64,000 nucleotides of DNA from Thermodesulfomicrobium sp. WS (lineage in GTDB: Bacteria; Desulfobacterota; Desulfovibrionia; Desulfovibrionales; Desulfomicrobiaceae), in NCBI RefSeq assembly GCF_027925145.1, contig NZ_AP027130.1, positions 1,674,001 through 1,738,000 of the forward strand, in the 5' to 3' direction. Shown here piece by piece: positions 26,989 to 36,541 of the stretch (positions are counted from its first letter, which is position 1; every line of letters starts with the position of its first letter). The translations under genes and the position numbers were made by a program. The notes beneath the pieces are model-generated. The model worked only from the letters and a program-made list of their open reading frames with translations, had not been told where the DNA came from and did no database searches.

Positions 26989-27568
26989 GGCTGCCATCCT
27001 TGGAGGTCGATGCTTCGTCTCCTGGGTCTTTGCCCACGACAGAACAGACAAAGGCCACCAGGCCACGGCCTTGCACATCGCGCCGCGAGGTCCGTTGCGT
27101 GTCCACCCATGCGATGAACGGTGATTGGCGCAGGGCTTCCACGTACGCGGCAAAGGCCTGGTTGTCTAAGGCCACGCCGGAAAGATTCATCTGGCCGCCA
27201 GCGCCCAGGGATAGGGATTCAAACCACAATCGCTCCGGCGGCATGGTGGCGACCAAAGCGTCAAGGAAACGCACCGGCAACCCCTGGCGCATACGCACTT
27301 CCTTGATGACCTGGATGCGCTGCTCAATGGCCTTGAGCTCATCCACGAACTGATTGGCTTTGCCGATCTGCGCCAAAAGGAGCCTTTTGGTCTGATTGCG
27401 TTCCTGAATCGCTTGCTGCAACGCTTGAATCTGGACATCGAAGTACCAATAGGAGCCCGCCAAAAGCCCCCCGACCACCACAATGCCCAACGCTGTCACA
27501 AAAATGGCTCGGCCCTTGTCCGAGACCCTTGCCCGCTTGGGTTGCGGCCAAAGATTGATGGTAATCAT
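26981..27568 (-). CDS. pilN: Type IV pilus assembly protein PilN
   Basis: A 195-residue protein. The cytoplasmic N-terminal INLWPQPKRA is the PilN peptide that inserts into PilM. A single membrane helix follows (about 22-45), then a periplasmic coiled coil and PilN domain. It overlaps pilM by four bases (ATGA). Confidence 0.92.
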   Translation of the reverse strand: MITINLWPQPKRARVSDKGRAIFVTALGIVVVGGLLAGSYWYFDVQIQALQQAIQERNQTKRLLLAQIGKANQFVDELKAIEQRIQVIKEVRMRQGLPVRFLDALVATMPPERLWFESLSLGAGGQMNLSGVALDNQAFAAYVEALRQSPFIAWVDTQRTSRRDVQGRGLVAFVCSVVGKDPGDEASTSKDGSHG

Positions 27569-28620
27569 ACGATCCCCCGCAGGGATAAACCAAAAGGCAC
27601 CACGAATTGCGGCGCCACAGCACGCACAAACTCCGGCTGAAAGCGCGACTCCGGCACATCCACCCGTCGGAAGGGATCAAGCAGGTCCACCGTGATCCCC
27701 ATCTCCGCAGCAAAGGCATCGGCAATGCCCGGCAAAAGGGCCCCGCCGCCCGAGAGAAAGAGCTGCTCCGCCACCACGGCATCCAATACAGAAGACTCGT
27801 AGAAACCGATGAGGCGCTTGACCTCGTCGCACCACCCGGTGATGGTCTGCCGCACAACATCCATGACCAGCGCATTGTCCGCTGCATTCTCGCTCTCGGG
27901 GCCTTGGATCTTCAAACGTTCCGCCTCGCCGCGGTTGACTCCAAGCCGCTTGGCGATGCCTTCGGACAGGCTCCGGCCTCCGAACCCTACTTCCCGTAAA
28001 AACACCGGCTCAAAACCCATCAGAACACACAAAACGCTCTGGGTCCCGCCGATGTCCAAAAGATAGGCTGGCTTGGTTTTGAATTCCGGATAGTTGAATT
28101 CAAAGGCATTACACACGGCAAAGGCATCCACGTCCACCACACTCAAGGAAAGGCCGGCCTGGGCCATGGCCTCTCCGAGCCCCTGCACCGCCTTTTTCTT
28201 GCTCGCCACCAAGAGCACTTCGTGGGTTTTTTCCTTGGTTCCGGGGGCGAGATACTGATAATCGAGAAAGACATCGGTAATGTCGAAGGGGATGTACTGC
28301 CGGGCGTCCCGATGGACGACCTCGCCCAAAAGCTTGGGGGAGTCGGCTTCACACACCACCCGCTTCACGATGACCGAATGCCCGGCCACCGAAGACACAA
28401 CAACCTTGTCTTTGACCTCCAAGTGCTGGAGCAAGGCCGCCACTTTGGCTCCTGCCGTACCTGGGGCGTCCAACTCTCCAGGCAACCATAGCGCTCGGGC
28501 CAGGTGCTCCAATCGCGCCTGACTCCCACGCATCGAAATCTTGAGGACCTTGAGCCATTCACTGCCAAGGTCCACGCCGAGACCGACTTGCGTCTTGGAG
28601 AAAAAACTGAGTCCTTTCAC
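27565..28620 (-). CDS. pilM: Type IV pilus assembly protein PilM (actin-like ATPase fold)
   Basis: A 351-residue FtsA/actin-like protein. Phosphate loops are LGVDLGSEWLKVLKI (residues about 14-28) and LLDIGGTQSVLCVL; LSGGGALLPGI marks the second nucleotide loop. It binds the N-terminal peptide of PilN on the cytoplasmic face. I take a GTG start at 28620, ten bases after GAGGAG, because homology begins there; the open frame extends further upstream without similarity. Confidence 0.9.
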   Translation of the reverse strand: MKGLSFFSKTQVGLGVDLGSEWLKVLKISMRGSQARLEHLARALWLPGELDAPGTAGAKVAALLQHLEVKDKVVVSSVAGHSVIVKRVVCEADSPKLLGEVVHRDARQYIPFDITDVFLDYQYLAPGTKEKTHEVLLVASKKKAVQGLGEAMAQAGLSLSVVDVDAFAVCNAFEFNYPEFKTKPAYLLDIGGTQSVLCVLMGFEPVFLREVGFGGRSLSEGIAKRLGVNRGEAERLKIQGPESENAADNALVMDVVRQTITGWCDEVKRLIGFYESSVLDAVVAEQLFLSGGGALLPGIADAFAAEMGITVDLLDPFRRVDVPESRFQPEFVRAVAPQFVVPFGLSLRGIV

Positions 28621-28741
28621 AAAGATATCTCTCCTCGGCCAAACATTCCCGAACTCTACCGATGAAAGCTGGAGCGTTGCTAGCAAGTGTCGGCAAGCAA
28701 CGCAAGCAGAAACCCGAAAGAAAACCAAAAATGCGTCTTTC

Positions 28742-28758
28742 TGGCATACCCCCTGCTT
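28742..28758 (+). promoter_or_regulatory. Sigma-54 (RpoN) promoter of flgE
   Basis: TGGCA with GG at 28743-28744 and GC at 28755-28756 gives the exact GG-N10-GC spacing of the -24/-12 elements, with TGC at the -12. It lies about 45 bases before the flgE ATG. Flagellar hook genes are classic sigma-54 targets in this group of bacteria. Confidence 0.7.
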
Positions 28759-28799
28759 AGGGTATTGCAACGGCATCTTTTTCCCAGTGGAGGTCTCCC

Positions 28800-30326
28800 A
28801 TGGGTCTGTCCCCATCCCTGTATATCGGCACGACCGGCATTATGACGCACCAAACCGGGTTGGACGTCGTGTCCCATAATATCGCCAATATGAATACCAC
28901 CGGATTCAAAGCATCCACCGCGCATTTTGCAACCCTCATGAGCGAGACCATCTCCAGCGGGACTTCTGCATTCCATCAAGTAGGGCAGGGGTCTTCGGTG
29001 AGCTCCATCCTCCACGACATGGACGTGGGCCCATTGGAGACCACAAACATCGGTACGGACGTGGCGATAGGCGGTGAATACGGATGGTTCGTGCTCACAG
29101 ACGCCGCAGGCGCCATACGCTACTCCCGGGCAGGCAATTTCCGTTTCGACCACGAGGGGTATCTGCGCAATCCGGCAGGACTCATGGTGCACGGAGCGCC
29201 CGCAGGCTCCACCCAGGCCGGCACAGGGGAACCCATCCGCCTTACTTTGAGCCCAGACCCCCAGGATCCCACTGCCAGTGTGGCCGCATCTCCTGGGCAG
29301 GCCACGAGTTCCATCACCTTTGTTGCCAACCTCAATGCCGCAAGTCTGGACACCGCTCCTTCGAGCACCTCACCTTTCACCGCCCTCTTCGATGCCTGGG
29401 ATGCCAGCACCAATGCGCTCCCCAGCGGGGCTTATCTTTCGAGCCTGACGGTCTACGACGCCGCAGGCACTGCCCACCCCATTTCCCTGATCTTCGACCC
29501 GGCAAAAGGCGCTCAGCCGCAACAAAACGGGCAGCGGATCATGGAGTTTCTCGTTACCACAGATCCCGCCCTCGACGGCAGCGCTGGCAAGAACATCAAA
29601 AAGGGCATCCTTGGCGCAGGCACGCTCACTTTTTCCCCGGAAGGCAATCTTCTTTCCATGAGTCTTTTTTCCGGCACGAGCGATGACCCGGCAGCGTGGA
29701 CCCCAGTGCCGCTGGACGAAGACGGCTATCCGCTTCTACCGGTAACCTTTTCCGGGGCAGAGACGCAAAATATCCGCCTCGACATGGGCCTGCGCGATAC
29801 CCAAGCGCAGCCCGGCTGGATCAATCCCTCCGCCACCCTGGCGAGCTTGGGAACCGATGCCGCCAACCTTCCCGCCCTAGGCTCCCCAAACAAAAAAGCC
29901 CTGGCTATGACCAATTATATGGCCCCTTCGGCCACCATCACCCAATCTCAGGACGGCTTTGCCGTAGGCTACCTCCAGGATGTCTTCGTGCGGGCGGACG
30001 GCACCTTGGTGGGTAAATACACCAACGGCCAGGATCTCGACCTCTACCGACTGGTGCTGGCGGACTTCACCAATCCCCAGGGACTGCGCAGCGAGGGCGG
30101 CAATCTTTTCTCTGCCGCTCCCGAGGCGGGCAGCATCCGCTACGGTTTTGCCGGTACCGGGCGACTGGGGCAGGTGCGAGGCAGCACTCTGGAACAAGCC
30201 AACGTGGACCTGGCCACGGAGTTCGTCCACATGATCATCTACCAGAAAGGCATCGAGGCCAATGCCAAGGTCATCACCACCGCGGATCAGGTCATCCAGA
30301 CAGCCATCCAGAGTAAACGCGTCTAA
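28800..30326 (+). CDS. flgE: Flagellar hook protein FlgE
   Basis: A 508-residue hook protein. The N-terminal rod/hook motif is LYIGTTGIMTHQTGLDVVSHNIANMNTTGFK (residues about 7-37; key residues SHNIAN and TTGFK), and the C-terminal matching helix is QANVDLATEFVHMIIYQKGIEANAKVITTADQV. A variable Ser/Thr-rich middle lies between. The ribosome site GGAGG is seven bases upstream. It is alone here, with no other flagellar genes in the window, and uses its own sigma-54 promoter. Confidence 0.94.
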   Translation: MGLSPSLYIGTTGIMTHQTGLDVVSHNIANMNTTGFKASTAHFATLMSETISSGTSAFHQVGQGSSVSSILHDMDVGPLETTNIGTDVAIGGEYGWFVLTDAAGAIRYSRAGNFRFDHEGYLRNPAGLMVHGAPAGSTQAGTGEPIRLTLSPDPQDPTASVAASPGQATSSITFVANLNAASLDTAPSSTSPFTALFDAWDASTNALPSGAYLSSLTVYDAAGTAHPISLIFDPAKGAQPQQNGQRIMEFLVTTDPALDGSAGKNIKKGILGAGTLTFSPEGNLLSMSLFSGTSDDPAAWTPVPLDEDGYPLLPVTFSGAETQNIRLDMGLRDTQAQPGWINPSATLASLGTDAANLPALGSPNKKALAMTNYMAPSATITQSQDGFAVGYLQDVFVRADGTLVGKYTNGQDLDLYRLVLADFTNPQGLRSEGGNLFSAAPEAGSIRYGFAGTGRLGQVRGSTLEQANVDLATEFVHMIIYQKGIEANAKVITTADQVIQTAIQSKRV

Positions 30327-31111
30327 TCCCAGAAAAGCCGGGCCCGGGCGGTCACCCGGGCCGGACCGCCGAGCCACCACCCGGCGGGTGTTGCCGTAAG
30401 CTCCAAAGCTGCGCCGCTGGGCTGCAGCACCGCCACACCGTGCGCCCACGGCAAATGCGGGAGCACAGACGCCAAGGCCATGGTGCCGGAACCACACGCC
30501 GTCTCCAAGAGGGTAGTACCCGTGGCCTGCACCCAAACCACAGGATGGATACGCAGCACGCCGTCCGCATGAGAAAACCAGATACACCCCACCGCGGCCT
30601 CGGTTTCCAAGCCCAAACGCATACGCCAGCGGGCAGCGTCTTCCACGCAGGTCTGCGCGGAAAAGAAAAAGCGCTCTGCATCCAAAAGCAGGTGGACAAT
30701 CCCGGGAAGCCGCACCAGCCATGCCCCCGGTTCCACGTGCCGCGCCTGACCCACGCCCGAAGGAAGACGCACCCATGCCTGCCACACCCCGTCATGGAGG
30801 ATCGCCCGCAGCGCCACCGGCTCCAAGGCGCCCGCAGCATGGATCAGGACCTCCTCTCCTGAGGCAGTCAGCCCTTCTTCCGCTAGCAGCACCGCCAGCG
30901 CCCGGCAGGCATTGCCGCAAAACTCCCCGCCCATCATGGCAAGCTGTGGCAGCGGACCCGCAAGGTCCACAAACCCGACCTGCTCCCCGCCGATGCCCAA
31001 GTCTCCCATGATCCACAGCGCCGCCGCAGCCCGCAACTCGCTGGGCACCGGGGTGCGCACCAGCACCGTGGGATTTCCTCCAGGCACGATCTTCACGCAG
31101 TCCAATTCCAT
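30323..31111 (-). CDS. Cofactor-independent amino acid epimerase/racemase, DapF/CntK-like
   Basis: A 262-residue two-domain epimerase fold with both catalytic cysteines: GGEFCGNACRAL (N-domain, about residue 67) and ETACGSGTMALA (C-domain, about residue 210). True DapF has CGNGxR at the first site and GxGNDF near the start; here the start reads KIVPGGNPTVLV and EQVGFVD precedes the first Cys. These features are closer to CntK, the histidine racemase of staphylopine-type metallophore synthesis, than to DapF. The substrate is therefore uncertain. No nicotianamine-like synthase or opine dehydrogenase is adjacent. Confidence 0.75.
   Translation of the reverse strand: MELDCVKIVPGGNPTVLVRTPVPSELRAAAALWIMGDLGIGGEQVGFVDLAGPLPQLAMMGGEFCGNACRALAVLLAEEGLTASGEEVLIHAAGALEPVALRAILHDGVWQAWVRLPSGVGQARHVEPGAWLVRLPGIVHLLLDAERFFFSAQTCVEDAARWRMRLGLETEAAVGCIWFSHADGVLRIHPVVWVQATGTTLLETACGSGTMALASVLPHLPWAHGVAVLQPSGAALELTATPAGWWLGGPARVTARARLFWD
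30331..30362 (-). terminator. Possible terminator at the end of the epimerase gene
   Basis: An 8-bp GC-only stem (30341-30348 with 30355-30362, six-base loop) lies inside the last codons of the epimerase gene and is followed on the minus strand by CGGCTTTT. It could also help end flgE from the other side. Confidence 0.4.
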
Positions 31112-31128
31112 GGCCTTTCCTCAAAACG

Positions 31129-31152
31129 AAAAAAGGGCCAGAAGTCCGGCCC
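31129..31152 (-). terminator. Rho-independent terminator of the selB transcript
   Basis: On the minus strand a 5-bp core stem (31152-31148 with 31139-31135), extendable by wobble pairs, is followed by six T. It lies ten bases past the selB stop and before the epimerase gene. Confidence 0.7.
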
Positions 31153-31161
31153 CGATAGCGC

Positions 31162-33066
31162 TTAGCGGCGGCGAAGCTGCCGCCGGTCCCCCACCCGCAA
31201 GGTAACCTTGGTCTTGTCCAGATATTCCAAAAGGGGAATGGAGTATTTGCGGGTAATGCCGCCAGCAAGTTCACGAAACTCCGCAGGCCCCATGTCGGCA
31301 TGTTCCGTGAGATAGGCCTGTACCCGCTCCACCAGGGCCGCCACGGCCGGGGCGTGAAACACCAAGTCCTCGCTCACCTTGATGAGCACCCCCTCCTCCA
31401 GCAGCATGCGCACCATGGGCGCTGCGGCCTTGGGGTCGATATCATGCTCGCCAAGGGCCTTGAGACTGGGCGGCATCAGCGCCGTCTCTGCAAAAAGATA
31501 CACCAAGCGTTCCTTGAGCTCGCTTTGGCGCTCCCCCAACTCCACCTGGTGCGAAAAAAGCCGTACCCCGTCTCCTTCGGCCGCCAGGGCGCCACTGCGC
31601 ACCAAACGCTCGATCACGAAATGGGCAAGCCTTGGGGAAAGCTCCCGACCCCAGCTGGAGACGAGCTCAGCCCGGGAAATCGTCGCCCGCAAAGGCTCCT
31701 TGGCGTGGAGTGCGGCCACGACGGCAAGGCACTCGGCCTCGAGTCGGGCCACCACCGCGGCACCCACCCAGCGCCGCTCGTCCCGGTCAAAGAGAAAGGC
31801 CTGCTGGCGGCTGGCCAAAAGCTGCAGCGCCCGCTCCAAGGCCTTGGTCTCCACATCCGTGAGCACGCGCAGTTCCGCAAAGCTTCGGCCTGCGGCTGCG
31901 GCCAATTCCAATTGAGCGAGGATGAGCGTTTCGCCTTCAGCCTGGGCCAACGCCTCCAGGGCGGCCACGGCCTCGGGCTTGCGCCGCAATCGTCGTCCCA
32001 ACGGGTTGACGATGCGGCCGCCCGCGATGGTGCGCAGCGGGGAAAAAGAACGGACGATGCAGCGATCTCCAAAGACCGAGGGCAAAGGTTCGGGCAAATG
32101 CATCTGGACCATGGCCCGCTCGCCCGGCAAAAGCCGCTCCCGGTCCAGAAGGTGCACCCGAGCCAAGATCTCCCGGGCGCCGTGGTGGAGATGTACCTCG
32201 GTGCGGTGGCGAATACCCCGCGGCGCCGAGGGCAAGCAGGAAATCTCCACGTCCCACACCGCTGACGGGAACAAGGAGTCTGGAGCGGCAAGCACGTCGC
32301 CACGGGCAATATCCGCCACTTCCACCCCTTGGAGGTTGATGGCCGTGCGCTCTCCAGCCAGGGCCACATCCGCCGGCCGCCCATGCACCTGAATGGCGCG
32401 CACCTTGGCCCTGTGCGTCCCGGGATAGATGCGCACCTCTTCCCCCACGTGCACCGCCCCCGAGATGGACGTCCCGGTCACCACGGTGCCGTGCCCCTTC
32501 ATGGTAAACACCCGATCCACAGGTAGCCGAAAGAGGTCGGATCGACGGTACGGTCCAAAGCCTGCCGCTACCTGCGCAATGGCCGCACGCAAGGCATCTA
32601 ACCCCTGGCCGGAATGCGCCGATACCGGGATCATCGGGGCTTCGGCCAAAAAAGTCCCCGCCAGGTAGCCACGCACCTCGTCCTGCACCAACTCCAGCCA
32701 CTCAGGTTCCACGGCGTCCACCTTGGTCAGGGCCACGATACCGGTGCGGATCCCCAAAAGGGTACAGATTTCCACGTGCTCGCGAGTCTGAGGCATGACG
32801 CCCTCATCGGCAGCCACCACCAAAAGCACGAAATCGATACCCGCTGCCCCGGCCACCATATTCTTCACGAAACGCTCATGACCCGGCACGTCCACGATGC
32901 CGATACGTGTCTGTGGGGCTACATCGAGGTAGGCAAATCCCAGCTCGATGGTGATGCCGCGCTTCTGTTCCTCAACGAGGCGATCACAGTCGATACCCGT
33001 CAAGGCCTTGATGAGCGACGTCTTACCGTGGTCCACATGTCCGGCTGTGCCCATGATCACCGGCAT
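31162..33066 (-). CDS. selB: Selenocysteine-specific translation elongation factor SelB
   Basis: A 634-residue GTPase that delivers Sec-tRNA to UGA codons marked by SECIS elements. The G motifs are [19 protein letters not shown] and LTKVD; EF-Tu-like domains II/III follow (to about 350), then SelB winged-helix domains to the C-terminus that bind the mRNA hairpin. The ATG at 33066 has GGGAGG seven bases upstream and overlaps the aminopeptidase stop by ten bases. selA, selC and selD are not in the window. Confidence 0.95.
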   Translation of the reverse strand: MPVIMGTAGHVDHGKTSLIKALTGIDCDRLVEEQKRGITIELGFAYLDVAPQTRIGIVDVPGHERFVKNMVAGAAGIDFVLLVVAADEGVMPQTREHVEICTLLGIRTGIVALTKVDAVEPEWLELVQDEVRGYLAGTFLAEAPMIPVSAHSGQGLDALRAAIAQVAAGFGPYRRSDLFRLPVDRVFTMKGHGTVVTGTSISGAVHVGEEVRIYPGTHRAKVRAIQVHGRPADVALAGERTAINLQGVEVADIARGDVLAAPDSLFPSAVWDVEISCLPSAPRGIRHRTEVHLHHGAREILARVHLLDRERLLPGERAMVQMHLPEPLPSVFGDRCIVRSFSPLRTIAGGRIVNPLGRRLRRKPEAVAALEALAQAEGETLILAQLELAAAAGRSFAELRVLTDVETKALERALQLLASRQQAFLFDRDERRWVGAAVVARLEAECLAVVAALHAKEPLRATISRAELVSSWGRELSPRLAHFVIERLVRSGALAAEGDGVRLFSHQVELGERQSELKERLVYLFAETALMPPSLKALGEHDIDPKAAAPMVRMLLEEGVLIKVSEDLVFHAPAVAALVERVQAYLTEHADMGPAEFRELAGGITRKYSIPLLEYLDKTKVTLRVGDRRQLRRR

Positions 33067-34427
33067 GGAAAGCCTCCCGAGCCATAAAACGCCGTGTACG
33101 CATCCACTGTAGCTATCAGGTCAACCACGGAACTCACCTCAAAGGGGCTATGCATGGAAAGTACGCCTGGGCCAAAATCCACTACCCGCATGCCGTAGGC
33201 CGCCAAATCCTTGGCCACCGTACCGCCCCCGCCAATATCCACCTTGCCCATGACCGCCATCTGCCAGGGAATATCGCCAAGGATATGGCGAAACCAGGCT
33301 ATGTATTCGGCGTCTGCGTCGCTGGCGCCGTATTTGCCGCCATGGCCGGTGTACTTGGAAAACACCGGCCCATGTCCAAGCAGGGAGGCGTTGGCTTTGT
33401 CATGCACGTCCTGATAGTCCGGATCCAACGGACAATGCACGTCTGCAGACACCGCCAGGCTCGCCAAAAATACCTGCCGCAGTGGGGTCCCCGGGGCCCA
33501 AGCATCTACCAAATCTTCCAAGGTGTAGCGCAGAAACCGGGATTTCGCACCGCTGGCCCCTTCCGAGCCGACTTCCTCCCGGTCCCAAACTACAAGGACT
33601 TGTGTAAATTCCGGCTCTGGCACAGCAAAAAACGCCGTGGCTGCAGCAAAGACGCAAAGCCGGTCGTCCTGGCCGTAAGCGCCGAGCATGGAGCCATCGA
33701 GCCCCACTCTCCGAGCAGGTCCTGCTGGTACGGCCTGGAGCTCCGCACTCATGAGGTCCTGTTCCGCAAAGCCAAAACGGTCATGCAAGACCGCAAGAAC
33801 GGCGTGACGAACGCTTTCCTCCTCGGCCTTTCCTGGACGATGTCCCACGGCAAGGTTGAGCTTCTCGCCCTCAAAGGCCTTGTCCACGGACTGCTCTTTT
33901 TGGGCCTTGGCCAAATGGGGCAAAAGGTCCAGAATGGTCAGCACCGGATCCTCTGGGGCTTCGCCCACCACCACAGGGTGTACGACCCCATCGCGGGTCA
34001 CCACCACCCCATGCAGGGCCAACGGCCGGGCCAGCCATTGGTATTTCTTGATTCCGCCATAATAGTGGGTCTTGAAGAGGGCCACCTGGGCCTCTTCCAC
34101 CAAGGGGCGCTGCTTGAGGTCCAAATGCGGGGTATCCCCGTGGGCCGCCATCAGACGCACCCCATGGGCAAGCGGACGCCGACCGCGCCGGGCAAGGATG
34201 ATGGCCTTGTCCCGAAACGGAAAACAGGCCGTGCCCTCGCCTATGCCCTGGGGGAACCCCTGCGAGGCCGCCTGTGCCAGCAGCCAATGCACGGTCTCGC
34301 GCTCGGTCTTGCACTGGGAAAGAAACGCCGCACACTCCCGGACGAGTTCCTCACGCCGCGCCTCGTGCGCAGGCGATGCGTACCGGCGCCAGGCATTCAC
34401 CGGCTGGTATTCCCATGTCTTAGCCAT
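33057..34427 (-). CDS. M18-family aminopeptidase
   Basis: A 456-residue zinc aminopeptidase. The co-catalytic metal residues are seen in [28 protein letters not shown] (catalytic Glu pair), [11 protein letters not shown] and the C-terminal [13 protein letters not shown]. The family removes acidic or other N-terminal residues and is normally dodecameric and cytosolic. It overlaps the rubredoxin 3' end and selB, so the three are on one transcript. Confidence 0.92.
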   Translation of the reverse strand: MAKTWEYQPVNAWRRYASPAHEARREELVRECAAFLSQCKTERETVHWLLAQAASQGFPQGIGEGTACFPFRDKAIILARRGRRPLAHGVRLMAAHGDTPHLDLKQRPLVEEAQVALFKTHYYGGIKKYQWLARPLALHGVVVTRDGVVHPVVVGEAPEDPVLTILDLLPHLAKAQKEQSVDKAFEGEKLNLAVGHRPGKAEEESVRHAVLAVLHDRFGFAEQDLMSAELQAVPAGPARRVGLDGSMLGAYGQDDRLCVFAAATAFFAVPEPEFTQVLVVWDREEVGSEGASGAKSRFLRYTLEDLVDAWAPGTPLRQVFLASLAVSADVHCPLDPDYQDVHDKANASLLGHGPVFSKYTGHGGKYGASDADAEYIAWFRHILGDIPWQMAVMGKVDIGGGGTVAKDLAAYGMRVVDFGPGVLSMHSPFEVSSVVDLIATVDAYTAFYGSGGFPCR

Positions 34428-34651
34428 GGCTTCCTCGCCTCTCCGGCCTGCCCCACCAGGGAGCAGGCCGGATACGGATCAATCGATTTTTTCGAATTTT
34501 CGAAGTAGGACTTTTCCGCCCCGCACTTGGGGCAGACCCAATCCTCAGGCAGGTCCTCAAAGGCCGTGCCTGCCTGGATGTTGTGCTCGGCGTCGCCCTC
34601 GGCAGGGTCGTACACATAGCCACACGGACACTCCCAACGCTCCATCGCCAT
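34397..34651 (-). CDS. Rubredoxin with unusual first metal-binding pair and C-terminal tail
   Basis: An 84-residue protein. Residues about 6-50 are a rubredoxin domain: [14 protein letters not shown], then the hallmark [17 protein letters not shown]. The second knuckle is canonical (CPKCG), but the first is C-P-C-G, one residue shorter than the usual C-x2-C-G. About 33 residues follow the domain, overlapping the aminopeptidase start by 31 bases; the tail has no known function. ATG 34651 is seven bases after AAGGAG. Rubredoxins carry single electrons in oxygen-stress defence and related pathways of sulfate reducers. Confidence 0.88.
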   Translation of the reverse strand: MAMERWECPCGYVYDPAEGDAEHNIQAGTAFEDLPEDWVCPKCGAEKSYFENSKKSIDPYPACSLVGQAGEARKPWLRHGNTSR

Positions 34652-34655
34652 ACGC

Positions 34656-35840
34656 TCACTCCTTACGCTTTTTCTGGTGCATGGCCTTGGCCAAGGCTTG
34701 CCCCAGACTCCCCAACCCTTGGGAAGCAGAAGCATACCGACGCCAATCGTCGGCACGATCTTCGGTCTCGCGCGCCCCGGCGGGGCTTTCGGCCAAGGCC
34801 AGAGAAAGCCTGCGGGCCTCCAGGTCCACCGCCAAGATCCGCACGCGCACCGCGTCTCCTGGCCGCACCACCTCGTCGGGACGCCGTACCCGCCGCCCCA
34901 TCTCGCTCACATGGATCAGGCCCTCCACCCCTGGCCAAAGCTCCACGAAGGCGCCAAAATCCGCCAAGCGGGTGACCGTCCCCGCAGAGATCTCCCCTTC
35001 GCGCGCCTCCTGCGCCACCCGCTGCCACGGGTCTTCGCCCGCTTGCTTGAGGGAAAGGGAAATGCGCTCTCCCCCGCTCTTGGCGTCCGGACTGCGGCCC
35101 AAAAATTTCACGCGCACCCGCTCGCCCACGGCCAGGATGTCTTCGGGCTGCACCCCCCGGCTCCAGGAAAGCTCAGAGACGTGCACCAGCCCTTCCAAAC
35201 CCGGGGCCACTTCCACAAAGGCCCCAAAGGAGGCCAAGCGCGTCACGGTCCCCTCCAGCACGTCGCCCTCGCGCACGCGGGCAAAAAAGGTTTCCTGACT
35301 CTGGCGGCGCTCCTCTTCCAAGAGCTTGCGTCGAGAAAGCACGATGTTGCGGCCACGCTCGCCCAAGGTGGTGATCACAAAACGAAAAGTTTGCCCCACC
35401 AGGGTCGAGAGGTCCTCCACGGAGCGGTCGCCGATCTGCGATGCCGGACAAAAGGCGCGGCGGCCAGCCACCTGGACCTCTACTCCGCCCTTGACCACCG
35501 CGCTCACCCGACCTTCCACAGGCAGTCCCGCAGCAAAGGCCTCCTCCAAGAGGCCCAAACCGGCAACGCCAGAAACCGAGCGCGCCAGGCGCAGCTCCGA
35601 TTCCCCTGCTGCCACCACATACAGATCGAGCACATCCCCTTCGGCAACAGCAAGCTCCCCCTGCGCGTCCAGAAGGTCTTCCCGCAGCACCACGCCGTCC
35701 ACGCCGGCGCCCACGTCCACGAACACGGCATGCTCGCCGATGGCCACCACCGTAGCCTGCACCCGGTCCCCGACCTTCGGCCGCGCCCCTGCCCCCCGCT
35801 CTTCGTATTGGGCCAGCAGGGAAGCAAAATCCTCACTCAT
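34656..35840 (-). CDS. S1-domain RNA-binding protein (ribosomal-protein-S1-like)
   Basis: A 394-residue protein with four S1 (OB-fold) repeats, roughly at residues 22-90, 100-170, 190-262 and 278-350. The last two carry the strongest signatures ([54 protein letters not shown]). It resembles shortened S1-type proteins that bind RNA or ribosomes rather than full-length RpsA (about 550 residues). It lies nine bases after the cyclophilin gene and four bases before rubredoxin. Confidence 0.88.
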   Translation of the reverse strand: MSEDFASLLAQYEERGAGARPKVGDRVQATVVAIGEHAVFVDVGAGVDGVVLREDLLDAQGELAVAEGDVLDLYVVAAGESELRLARSVSGVAGLGLLEEAFAAGLPVEGRVSAVVKGGVEVQVAGRRAFCPASQIGDRSVEDLSTLVGQTFRFVITTLGERGRNIVLSRRKLLEEERRQSQETFFARVREGDVLEGTVTRLASFGAFVEVAPGLEGLVHVSELSWSRGVQPEDILAVGERVRVKFLGRSPDAKSGGERISLSLKQAGEDPWQRVAQEAREGEISAGTVTRLADFGAFVELWPGVEGLIHVSEMGRRVRRPDEVVRPGDAVRVRILAVDLEARRLSLALAESPAGARETEDRADDWRRYASASQGLGSLGQALAKAMHQKKRKE

Positions 35841-35849
35841 GACAACCTC

Positions 35850-36350
35850 TTATTCAAAACGAGAGATACTGTTGATGGAAACCTGATCCGCAGGAACATG
35901 TTCATGCCCGGCAAAAGGACGCACTCGCACCTTTTCGATCTTTTTGACCACATCCATACCGTCAATGACCTGACCAAAGACGCAGTACCCATAATTGGAT
36001 TCGTCCACATAATCGAGGTCAGGATTATCCACAGTATTGATAAAGAATTGCGAGGTAGCGCTATGGGGATCTGCAGTACGGGCCATGGCAATGGTGCCTT
36101 CGAGATTTTTGAGCCCATTATGAGCTTCATTGGGAATGGGCGGATGCGTGGGTTTTTCGCGCATCATGTTGTCCAGACCGCCGCCTTGAATCATAAATCC
36201 ACGGATGACGCGGTGGAACAATGTGCCCACGTAAAAATCTTCATCCACGTAGCGCAAAAAATTGGCCACCGTCTGCGGCGCCTTGTCCGCAAAAAGCTCC
36301 ACCAAAAACTCTCCTTTGGTGGTGTCGACCAATACCAGAGGGTTGCTCAT
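35850..36350 (-). CDS. Cyclophilin-type peptidyl-prolyl isomerase
   Basis: A 166-residue cytosolic cyclophilin without a signal peptide. Catalytic-site residues are visible in FHRVIRGFMIQGG (FHR and the QGG) and MARTADPHSATSQFFIN. The ATG at 36350 is eight bases after AAGGAG. It accelerates proline isomerisation in protein folding. Confidence 0.94.
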   Translation of the reverse strand: MSNPLVLVDTTKGEFLVELFADKAPQTVANFLRYVDEDFYVGTLFHRVIRGFMIQGGGLDNMMREKPTHPPIPNEAHNGLKNLEGTIAMARTADPHSATSQFFINTVDNPDLDYVDESNYGYCVFGQVIDGMDVVKKIEKVRVRPFAGHEHVPADQVSINSISRFE

Positions 36351-36386
36351 TTCTTTATCTCCTTGACGATAATCGCTTTTCAAACA

Positions 36387-36539
36387 TTATTGCCCCCGGC
36401 CCTTGGCATACCCGGCCTTGAAATCCTGAACCGCCTCGTTGGTTGTCCGCACCGCCTTGCCGGTCCACTCTCCCATGGCGGCGCAGCCCGCCACCAGCAT
36501 TACGAGCACGATGCCGACGAGGATTTGGTGGTATCGCAT
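36387..36539 (-). CDS. Small lipoprotein
   Basis: A 50-residue protein with a signal peptide and lipobox LVAGC (Cys at about residue 19), leaving a mature part of about 32 residues (GEWTGKAVRTTNEAVQDFKAG) that is likely an amphipathic helix. A GGAGG site precedes the ATG. It sits three bases after the cation transporter. Function unknown; it resembles entericidin-like or other tiny envelope lipoproteins only in size. Confidence 0.75.
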   Translation of the reverse strand: MRYHQILVGIVLVMLVAGCAAMGEWTGKAVRTTNEAVQDFKAGYAKGRGQ

Positions 36540-36541
36540 AG

